Source of the DNA: Opitutia bacterium Tous-C4FEB
Lineage (GTDB): Bacteria; Verrucomicrobiota; Verrucomicrobiia; Opitutales; Opitutaceae
Assembly (NCBI GenBank): GCA_002304445.1
Contig: NEVA01000001.1
Span: 62,001-126,000 of the forward strand
Direction of reading: 5' to 3'
DNA: 64,000 bases
Below are positions 57,588 through 64,000 of the stretch, piece by piece. The notes beneath the pieces are model-generated. The model was not told the DNA's origin and did no database searches. It worked only from the letters and a program-made list of their open reading frames with translations. How positions within the stretch are numbered: the first letter of the stretch is position 1; every line of letters begins with the position of its first letter. The position numbers and the translations under genes are program-made.

Positions 57588-60035
57588 TCACCGTGGATTC
57601 ACCTCAAACACCTCGACGATCGCCACGCCCGGGCGCTCGGGTTGGCTCGGGAGCAATTCGAACGGCTCGACCGAGACCGTGTAGTTTCCGGGCGCGAGGT
57701 CGGCCATAATGCACGGTTCGCGGCGGTTACCGGGGGCGAAGCCCGTCGCGAAAATCTGCCGTTCGCTGTAGTAGGTCACGTCTGGCCGGAAGTCGTCTCG
57801 CACGCCGTTCACGCGGGCGGCGCCGGTGCTCCAATCGTCGTTCTTCATGATCCGCTCGCCGGCGGAATTGAAGATTTCCATGATGGGATCGTCCATCGCG
57901 CCGAGGCCAAACTTGGCCAGCGACGGACCTTGCGCGCGGATAAGGATTCGCTTCGTCGGGCCGGCCCCCGCCTTGACGACAAATCCCGCGATCATCTTGC
58001 GATCACGGTCGGCGAAGCCGCGCGTCGAGAGACTCAGAAACCGGTTGTCCGTCGCCTCGGCCCCGTAGGCTTCCACGAGGGCGACGCCGGGCGCCGGGCC
58101 GGTCACGTTGATGGTGTAGTTGCCGGGCGCGAGCGTGGTGAGCAGCGCGGCGTCGGCACTGCCGGCCACAAGGGGAAACGCACCGGTCTGCGCCGCCGCC
58201 GCCGCGAGCGCCGCCGGGCCGGAGGCCGCCCCGATGGGCGTGCCCCAATCATCGTTCACGCCGACGATGACGGGCGGATTCACGTCGACGTTGAACACCG
58301 TGAGGCGCGGATCGGCGAGGACCTGGGCGACGTTAAACGGCGCGGCCGCGAGCGCCGGACCGGTGGCGCGAAGCAACACGCGCCGCGGGCCGGTGCCGCC
58401 GACCGCGAAGCCGGCAATGAGTTGCTGTTCGCCGAGGCCGCTAAAGGCGCGGGTCGCCACGTTGAGCAAGGTGCCGGTGTTGGAGGCGGAGCGGGTTTGC
58501 AGGCGGAAATTAGCGACCTCGAAGGCGCACTGGTCGATTGTGAGCGCATTATGCGCTTCGCCGGATTCCCCGGGCGGCACGCCCACCGGCACGCTGATCG
58601 GCGCGGGCGCGATCACATTGGGATTCGAAAAATAACCGATCCGCGTGCCCGGCGCGTAGGCCATAATCGTGCGATAGGTAAGACCATCCTGACCGCGAAA
58701 TCGATGGCCGAAGCTGTAAGGATAGGCTCCGTAGGAGAGCGCGCCGAGAGCGTTGCGGGAGTTGTTGCGGTCGTGGGTACAGCCCAAGTTGTGCCCCAAC
58801 TCGTGCGAGACCACTTCGGTCCCGGAGACGTAGGCGTATTCGACGACGGTGAAACCATAGAGCGGATTGGTGTTCTCGGCGGGTGCTTCGAGCACGTAGC
58901 CGAGGCCGCTGCTCGACGAATCCACGCGTTGCAGAATCAGGCAGACCAGGTCGGCCCCGGCTTCATCGCGGATCGCGTGGATCTCGTCCATTTGACCATC
59001 CGTCGTCTTGCGGAGCGCATCCAAGGCCTCGCTCTGAACCATCAGACCGGTGCTGACCGATTCGTCGTAGCGCACTTCGGCGATACGCACGAGCCGCACC
59101 CGGGCCGCGACTCGGCTGGCGGAGAGATCGCTGTTGGTTTTTGCGATGGCGTTGTCGAAAAGGCTCTGCAGCGCGGCGGTGCGGGCCGCGCCCGTCAGGG
59201 TCGGCAATACACTTTGGGTGTAGGCAAACATTACATCGACGACGACGCCCGTGCCCGCGCTGGCCGCTACTCCAGAGGGCGGCGCGGGCTCCGCGCCGGC
59301 CTGAGCCTCCGACCCCGTCGCCGCGCCGGCCGCTTTGCGCCGGGCGAGCGTGAGCATCGCATCCGCGTCGAGGACAGGGCGCGGCGCATCGATCCGGGCA
59401 CACGGCGGCACGAGTTCGTCGTCGATTTCGTAAAACTGCGACAGCTCGGCGGTGGCCGTGCGCAGCGCATAGTTGCCCAACTCCACGTCTTGGATCGTGG
59501 CGTGGAGGAAGCCGTCGTTGTAGGAGAACAACACCCGGCTCTGCGGCCGGCCCTCGATCGTGCCGATGCTCGTAAAGCGATCCGGGCCGAGCGTCGTGGT
59601 TTCGGCGATCATGACCTTGAGCGTAGCGCCGCCGGGTAGCGGCACATCGAGACGCCCCTCGCCGGCCCGGGCCCAAAACGGCGACGATTTTCCGAGGAAC
59701 AGCTCCGGGTTGAGCCGCACATAATGCATCGCCCGCGTCGGCGCCGGCAGCGCGCGGGTGAGCGCGGGCCCATCGGCCGGAGCCGCATAGCTGAACAGAT
59801 CCCGCTCGCGTGCCGGCGAATTCAGCACGGGCGCCGCTGCGATGGTCCGAGGCTCGGACTCATTGGCGGCACCCAAGGGCAGCTTCGCGGCTCTTTCTTT
59901 CGCCCTCGTGCTCGCTTCAACCGGCGCAGAACGGCGCGGCCCCGGCATCAGCGCCCACCAACCGCCGCCGCTGGCGACGAAGAGCAGAAGCAGAGGCCAG
60001 AGCGCCCGGCTTGGGTGACGACGTTCAAAACGCAT
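57588..60035 (-). CDS. Reprolysin-like zinc metallopeptidase with two C-terminal beta repeats
   Basis: 815 residues with an N-terminal hydrophobic anchor or signal (ALWPLLLLFVASGGGWWAL, about 11-29). A pro-region (about 95-215) is followed by the catalytic domain (about 260-490). This holds the extended zinc motif HELGHNLGCTH (His411, Glu412, His415, His421) and a Met-turn TIMAY (Met458), a metzincin signature. Two similar modules follow (about 525-660 and 665-810), each with LL-V-TR-F...LIAGF-V-G-GP-R-L-RA-GP-L and a closing DDW. These modules are common at the C-termini of exported Opitutaceae proteins. Likely a secreted or surface peptidase. Confidence 0.85.
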   Translation of the reverse strand: MRFERRHPSRALWPLLLLFVASGGGWWALMPGPRRSAPVEASTRAKERAAKLPLGAANESEPRTIAAAPVLNSPARERDLFSYAAPADGPALTRALPAPTRAMHYVRLNPELFLGKSSPFWARAGEGRLDVPLPGGATLKVMIAETTTLGPDRFTSIGTIEGRPQSRVLFSYNDGFLHATIQDVELGNYALRTATAELSQFYEIDDELVPPCARIDAPRPVLDADAMLTLARRKAAGAATGSEAQAGAEPAPPSGVAASAGTGVVVDVMFAYTQSVLPTLTGAARTAALQSLFDNAIAKTNSDLSASRVAARVRLVRIAEVRYDESVSTGLMVQSEALDALRKTTDGQMDEIHAIRDEAGADLVCLILQRVDSSSSGLGYVLEAPAENTNPLYGFTVVEYAYVSGTEVVSHELGHNLGCTHDRNNSRNALGALSYGAYPYSFGHRFRGQDGLTYRTIMAYAPGTRIGYFSNPNVIAPAPISVPVGVPPGESGEAHNALTIDQCAFEVANFRLQTRSASNTGTLLNVATRAFSGLGEQQLIAGFAVGGTGPRRVLLRATGPALAAAPFNVAQVLADPRLTVFNVDVNPPVIVGVNDDWGTPIGAASGPAALAAAAAQTGAFPLVAGSADAALLTTLAPGNYTINVTGPAPGVALVEAYGAEATDNRFLSLSTRGFADRDRKMIAGFVVKAGAGPTKRILIRAQGPSLAKFGLGAMDDPIMEIFNSAGERIMKNDDWSTGAARVNGVRDDFRPDVTYYSERQIFATGFAPGNRREPCIMADLAPGNYTVSVEPFELLPSQPERPGVAIVEVFEVNPR

Positions 60036-60395
60036 CCCCCGAGTTCATCCGGCGGCGACAGCTTGGCAACGCGACTTCCCACCAAAACCGATCGCAGCCA
60101 AACCGAGCAAATCGCCGCTAGCTTTTTTGCCCGTGGCGGCCGAGGTCACGAGGCCTCATGCGCTGCGCTGCCTGCCCACCTGCTCGCCCGCTCGCCACCT
60201 CGCCACCTCACGACGTCGGCTACACACAATCTGCCGCGATACCCAATCGTTGGAGCCAATCTTCCTGCGGCAAAAATCGCGCCGAGTGTTACAAACGCGT
60301 GAACGCACAATTACGCAGAAATTTTTTGAACACACTGCATGCACCCGCGTCTTCCGCTCCGTAGTTCAAGGTTTGTTTGGTGTTAGGGTTAGGTT
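60036..60395 (+). other. Gene-free 360 bp upstream of an orphan terminator
   Basis: No coding region is supported: the frames are short, Arg/Pro/His-rich and show no family similarity. The left part must hold the promoter of the minus-strand peptidase. The right part is comparatively AT-rich and runs directly into the plus-strand terminator at 60396, so a small RNA could be encoded here. I cannot place its 5' end. Confidence 0.4.
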
Positions 60396-60429
60396 GAAGG
60401 CCGTCTAGGGGTAGACGGCCTTCTTTTTT
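60396..60429 (+). terminator. Strong plus-strand Rho-independent terminator
   Basis: GAAGGCCGTCTA (60396-60407), a GGGG loop, and the exact complement TAGACGGCCTTC (60412-60423) form a 12-bp stem, followed by six T (60424-60429). There is no A run on the left, so it works on the plus strand. No plus-strand gene lies between tRNA-Leu at 46484 and here. Confidence 0.88.
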
Positions 60430-60540
60430 GCCAACCTTCGAGTCGCTGGTTGGTCAACGGCTTTGGCCGGAGTTGCTCAAGGAGATGGCCATCTCTCAAT
60501 CCAGCTAAAATGCCCGATGGATGGCCACATCGCTGCGCTC

Positions 60541-60617
60541 CTCGCCATGACAAACGGCGTTCATCGGCTCATTCACCCAACGGCCCGACGTTGGGCCTAC
60601 TCTCGCCATGACAAACG
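60541..60617 (+). repeat. 16-nt direct repeat
   Basis: CTCGCCATGACAAACG occurs at 60541-60556 and again at 60602-60617, 61 bp apart, in the gap before the TonB-dependent receptor. The surrounding text (CGCTGCGCTCCTCGCCATGACAAAC) resembles widespread bacterial repeat sequences. No function is assigned. Confidence 0.6.
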
Positions 60618-60685
60618 TCTAAAAATTAAGGGACGTCGGCATCACACCCTCGCGATTCGAATTAGCGAGTTCGCCCGAAATATAC

Positions 60686-60717
60686 AAAAAAGGCGGCCGA
60701 AATAATTCGGCCGCCTT
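60686..60717 (-). terminator. Rho-independent terminator of the TonB-dependent receptor gene
   Basis: On the minus strand AAGGCGGCCGAA and TTCGGCCGCCTT (60690-60701 and 60706-60717) form a 12-bp stem with a 4-nt loop, and a T run follows (A run 60686-60690 on plus). It lies 31 bp after the receptor stop. Confidence 0.9.
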
Positions 60718-60748
60718 GATTAGAAGCTAGGAATCTACGAGAGGACGC

Positions 60749-63727
60749 TCAGAAGGTCTTGCGGATAGACACGTAGAAGAAACGGCCCGCCGGACGTGAT
60801 ACGAAGCTTTGATCGTAACCGACGCTATCATAGTAGAGGTGAGGCTCTTTATCCAATGCGTTATCCACACCGACCGTCAGCCGGGTATTCTCCGCGAATG
60901 GCACGAGGCCGGTCGGAATATCCCAGCCGTAAAAGCCGTTGAATGTGTAGTAAGATTCAACTTCATAACCGTCACGCACGTAGTCGCCGTAGGGGCCGAC
61001 AAAATTGTGGGTGAGGCCCGCGCTGTGCTCCTTGCGAGTCCAAAGCACGCTGCTTTGAATTCGGACGCGAGGGTAACCATCTCGCCCGGCAAGATTCGCC
61101 GGATTGCTCGTACGGGTGAAACCGTAGAACTTGCTATAGGAGGCGCTGCTACGGAGCGAGAATTGGCCGTAATCGGTCGTGCGCTTACGATAATTCACCT
61201 CGATATCGTACCCCTCGACCTTTTGGAAGGCTAGGTTGAGCACGCCGTCGAGAATTGAAACAATGCGACCGGGAACAGTCACCGTCTGCCCAGGAGCCAC
61301 CGGGGTCGTCGCGTTGTTTGGACCGCTCAATACGTTGATCGGGCTGGCCGTGGTATTAGTGTAAGTCTCGGTACCGGGAGCACGCGTAACCAAGCCGGCC
61401 GTGCCGCCGCCAACTTCGTTCTGGCGAATGAAGCCGGTGCCAGTCGTCGTGATGACGTTCTCTTGCTCGATACGGAAATATGAGCTGCCAAAGGAAAGGC
61501 CCTGCAATTTTTTGAAAGGAACTTCATAGACAAATCCGTACTGCATGCCTTTGGCGAGTTCAGGGGTGAGGTTTGCGTTACCACCAGCACGAACGAGCCG
61601 CTGGGTGGAGGCACCATCAAAGGGGTCGCCGGTGAGAGCTTGGGGACGACGAAGGTCCGGCAGACCGTTAGGCAGGGACTCGCGCACGCCGCCGAAGAGC
61701 TGGGGCAGAGTCGGAGCGCGGAACGCTTCGTTATAAGTCGCGCGGAGCACGAGCGACTTGAACGGCTGGTAACGGATGCCGTAGTAGGGCTTCACGCCGG
61801 AATCGTAGCCCTCGCTGAACTTCTCGAAGCGACCGGCCGCGGTAAGCGAGAGCGAGTGCAGGAACTTGACGGTGCCGGGCTTCACGAGCGGCGCGGTCAA
61901 CTCCATAGCGACGGATTCAACCGTGCGTCGGGCGTCGGTCGAATCGGCGAGCTTAACTTGGCCAATGATATCGTCCAGCTTGGTGGAGATCGCGTCGTTG
62001 GCTTCGCCGAACTTCTCTTTGCGGGCCTCAAGCAAGAAGGCTCCGCCGAGCGTGCCGGTAGGCAATTCGAAGAGATCGCCGGAAACTTGGCCGTGCCAGA
62101 GATCGAGGGTCGAATACCCGCCCTTTTGCGTAGTCACGCGGAAGCTATCGAGCGTCGACGTTGGGTTGCGATAGTTGGCCCCGCCGAAGATGTTGAGGGC
62201 GTCGGGGGTGCTCCGAGCCAAGGACGCGCGAAGGCGACTCTCGGAAATCGCATTGGAGGTCACGTCGACCACCTTGTCATTGTCATAGGAGTAGTAGGTG
62301 TCCCAATTCCAGCGACTGCTGATCGTGCCCTTGACGCCAGCAACGAGGCGGTAGGAATCGTTGGTGATGTCGGCCTTACGCGGCCCGATATCGACGGGGC
62401 GGAAGTTGAAGTTCAGGTCCACGCCAAAAGGATTCCAGTAATTGGTCTTGGGCAGCAGGAGATTGTTGTCACCCGCAGTCGAGATTGGCGAGGGCGCCAG
62501 CTCGATGTGTGATTTATTCTGCTGGAACGCCGTCTCGAGGTAGAGGCTGGTGTTCGTGGTCAGATCGTAGCGGAAGGTGGTGTTGATACCCGTGCGCAAG
62601 GTCTCCGGGGTGAGCCAAACAAACTCCTGGAAATTGTAGAGATTGGACGGATTGCCACCGGGCGAAAGCCGCTGAGCTTCATAGGTCGCAGCTGCAGCGG
62701 CATTAAACGCGCCACCGGTGCCAATCCTCGAAGGGCTGGTAAAGCTCGGTGTCGCCGAAGCCAAGGTGCCGGCGACGGCCCCACCGGTGCCGGGCAGACG
62801 GGTGATCGGAGTCCCCAGAGCCAAACCGGGAATGTTAACTCCATTAACGCCGTTGACTTGGCCAGCGGCGAATCCCGACAGGCTCACCCGAGCTTGAGGA
62901 CCGGTGCCAGACCGCAGGTCGAAATAGCCAGCCTGTGAATCAGCGACGTAGTCGCCTCCCAACGCAGCAAATCGAGTGGTCAGATCTGCCGTCTTTGCAA
63001 AAGAGGTGTCAGAGGCCTTGAGCGCTCCGCGCTCGAATACCGAGATGCCTACCGTGGCGCTGGCCTTGCCGCTAGAAGCACCGCCGAAGAAAGAGAAAGA
63101 CTTCTCGCTAACGTCCGTATTAAACGAATTGCCGTAGCTGAGACCAACCTCGGCACCGGTGTAATCCTTACGAAGGATGATGTTAACGACGCCTGAAGTG
63201 GCATCAGCGCCGTAGATGGCAGAGGCACCGTCCTTAAGGACTTCAATGCGCTCAACCATGGCGATCGGGAAACGGTTAAGATCAACAAAGACCGTGCCGC
63301 CCGAGTTGTTGCCGGTCGGGGCGACCCGACGGCCGTTGACGATAATTAAGGTGTTATTCGCACCCAGACCGCGAAGGTCGAGAGCGGTGGAGCCACGAAC
63401 GGCTGCAACTGTGCCTCCCTCGTTGATCCCGATTTGACCAGCCTCGGGCAGATCGCGAAGCAAATCGGTCAAGTTGGTGCGACCAGTGGCGTCGATTTCC
63501 TGACGCGAGATCATTTTGATCGGCGACGGGCCCTCTAGGTCGACACGCTTAATATTCGACCCCGTAACCTCGAATTTCTCGAGTTTTTGGGGACCTGAGT
63601 TAGCGGCGGTGGTAGTCTCCACGACCGGCTTCACCGTCGTTTGCGCGACCAAAAGGCCGGCACCGAGAAGAGAAGCAGTCGTGAGACGCAAGGCCGCAGA
63701 AGCGGCAGCGGACATCGATTTGTTCAT
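60749..63727 (-). CDS. TonB-dependent receptor
   Basis: 992 residues from the ATG at 63727 (MNKSMSAAASAALRLTTASLLGAGLLVAQ, signal peptide); the frame to 63889 is not needed. The plug domain (about 45-180) has KLEKFEVTGSNIKRVD, SRQEIDATGRTNLTDLLRDLPE and VERIEVLKDGASAIYGADATSGVVNIILRK. The 22-strand barrel follows and ends in the usual Phe (RFFYVSIRKTF). It imports large or scarce substrates across the outer membrane with TonB energy. No substrate genes are adjacent. Insertion-rich loops (about 330-410) resemble other verrucomicrobial receptors. Divergent from the truncated gene at 63920. Confidence 0.95.
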   Translation of the reverse strand: MNKSMSAAASAALRLTTASLLGAGLLVAQTTVKPVVETTTAANSGPQKLEKFEVTGSNIKRVDLEGPSPIKMISRQEIDATGRTNLTDLLRDLPEAGQIGINEGGTVAAVRGSTALDLRGLGANNTLIIVNGRRVAPTGNNSGGTVFVDLNRFPIAMVERIEVLKDGASAIYGADATSGVVNIILRKDYTGAEVGLSYGNSFNTDVSEKSFSFFGGASSGKASATVGISVFERGALKASDTSFAKTADLTTRFAALGGDYVADSQAGYFDLRSGTGPQARVSLSGFAAGQVNGVNGVNIPGLALGTPITRLPGTGGAVAGTLASATPSFTSPSRIGTGGAFNAAAAATYEAQRLSPGGNPSNLYNFQEFVWLTPETLRTGINTTFRYDLTTNTSLYLETAFQQNKSHIELAPSPISTAGDNNLLLPKTNYWNPFGVDLNFNFRPVDIGPRKADITNDSYRLVAGVKGTISSRWNWDTYYSYDNDKVVDVTSNAISESRLRASLARSTPDALNIFGGANYRNPTSTLDSFRVTTQKGGYSTLDLWHGQVSGDLFELPTGTLGGAFLLEARKEKFGEANDAISTKLDDIIGQVKLADSTDARRTVESVAMELTAPLVKPGTVKFLHSLSLTAAGRFEKFSEGYDSGVKPYYGIRYQPFKSLVLRATYNEAFRAPTLPQLFGGVRESLPNGLPDLRRPQALTGDPFDGASTQRLVRAGGNANLTPELAKGMQYGFVYEVPFKKLQGLSFGSSYFRIEQENVITTTGTGFIRQNEVGGGTAGLVTRAPGTETYTNTTASPINVLSGPNNATTPVAPGQTVTVPGRIVSILDGVLNLAFQKVEGYDIEVNYRKRTTDYGQFSLRSSASYSKFYGFTRTSNPANLAGRDGYPRVRIQSSVLWTRKEHSAGLTHNFVGPYGDYVRDGYEVESYYTFNGFYGWDIPTGLVPFAENTRLTVGVDNALDKEPHLYYDSVGYDQSFVSRPAGRFFYVSIRKTF

Positions 63728-63919
63728 AGCAGTTGTGTTTGGGTTGTAGCGGTTCCGGAACAGCGGTTGTGACACCATTCCGTTTAGATAACTCTCCAGA
63801 CGTAGGCCCCGCGTCGCATTTTGGCAACGCGAATTTTCAAGAACGTAACCTTCATAACATCTGGCTACCGGGGTTGACTCGTCGGGCAAATCCGCCTGAT
63901 TTCGCGAAAGTATCCGTTC

Positions 63920-64000
63920 ATGAGACCCCCTCGCTTCTTCCTGTTGTTGCTCCTTTCAATCACCGGCCTTCAGGCCGCGCCGGCTCCGCTCATCCCGCTG
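63920..64000 (+). CDS. Start of an exported protein, cut by the window edge
   Basis: 27 codons are visible, MRPPRFFLLLLLSITGLQAAP and so on: a textbook signal peptide with a likely Ala-x-Ala cleavage site. The gene diverges from the TonB-dependent receptor with 192 bp between the starts. The product cannot be identified from this fragment. Confidence 0.6.
   Translation, partial: MRPPRFFLLLLLSITGLQAAPAPLIPL

Noticed and set aside
57642-59639. 665-residue plus-strand open frame antisense to the metallopeptidase
   Set aside because: Arg/Gly/His-rich shadow frame; the opposite strand has a complete zinc site and Met-turn in a proper gene.
60541-60617. CRISPR array or attachment-site pair from the 16-nt direct repeat
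   Set aside because: Only two copies, a 45-bp spacer between them, and no cas or integrase gene nearby.

Overview
The window is GC-rich chromosomal DNA that best fits a Verrucomicrobiota bacterium of the Opitutaceae type. This is inferred from gene content, not from a database search. The pointers are tandem DUF1080 proteins beside Tat-exported Gfo/Idh/MocA oxidoreductases, a DUF1501 plus planctomycete-type cytochrome/DUF1549/DUF1553 pair beside a sulfatase, a verrucomicrobial-style TonB-dependent receptor, DUF3500, and a FloA/NfeD operon. No phage, plasmid, CRISPR or rRNA gene is visible. One tRNA is present: Leu, anticodon TAG.

Layout. 45-9120: a MipA/OmpV porin-like protein, then a sugar-oxidation locus (cytosolic Gfo/Idh oxidoreductase and MFS permease on the minus strand; DUF1080, Tat-exported Gfo/Idh, Tat-exported TIM-barrel isomerase, ApbE and a SUMF1-domain protein on the plus strand). 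9135-14814: a tightly spaced minus-strand string, manA, an AsmA-like protein, grpE, dnaJ, rfaE2, purN and argC. 14926-18393: ftsK and a rodZ-like gene. 18446-22069: the flotillin/NfeD membrane operon. 22214-28474: aldose epimerase, tatA, NPP phosphodiesterase, an AIM24-family protein, a structured-RNA/terminator leader followed by two small unknown genes, DUF3500 and DUF4199. 28969-36472: an RND efflux adaptor with two overlapping permease genes. 36583-43026: rhaM, then arginine biosynthesis (argB-D-F-G on minus, argJ on plus). 43133-48013: a degenerate peptidase-like protein, an SGNH esterase, tRNA-Leu, psd and a REP-associated tyrosine transposase (RAYT). 48104-60035: clpB, DUF1501, the DUF1549/DUF1553 cytochrome protein, a sulfatase, a sulfatase remnant and a reprolysin-like metallopeptidase. 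60749-63727: a TonB-dependent receptor. A truncated exported protein begins at 63920.

How the genes fit together. The first locus looks like uptake and oxidation of glycosides through 3-keto intermediates, partly outside the cytoplasm. The 50.9-57.6 kb locus looks like periplasmic degradation of a sulfated, probably polymeric substrate. The TatA gene would serve the several RRxF-type Tat signals. Arginine synthesis from acetylglutamate to argininosuccinate is complete here (argJ, argB, argC, argD, argF, argG), but argH is not in the window.

Most interesting signals. (1) A REP/REPIN world: an intact RAYT gene lies between two identical 24-nt inverted REP units. Within 14.4 kb there are also three paired REPINs, one decayed pair and one single REP. 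They use different hairpin sequences but mostly share a GTRG-like head and a TCC-type loop, and two pairs show compensatory base changes. (2) A compact three-way-junction RNA with GNRA-type loops, followed by a Rho-independent terminator and a possible antiterminator pairing, directly upstream of an overlapping pair of small genes. The first of these resembles a stand-alone recombinase arm-binding domain. (3) A strong plus-strand terminator at 60396-60429 with no plus-strand gene upstream of it for about 14 kb, implying an unannotated small transcript.
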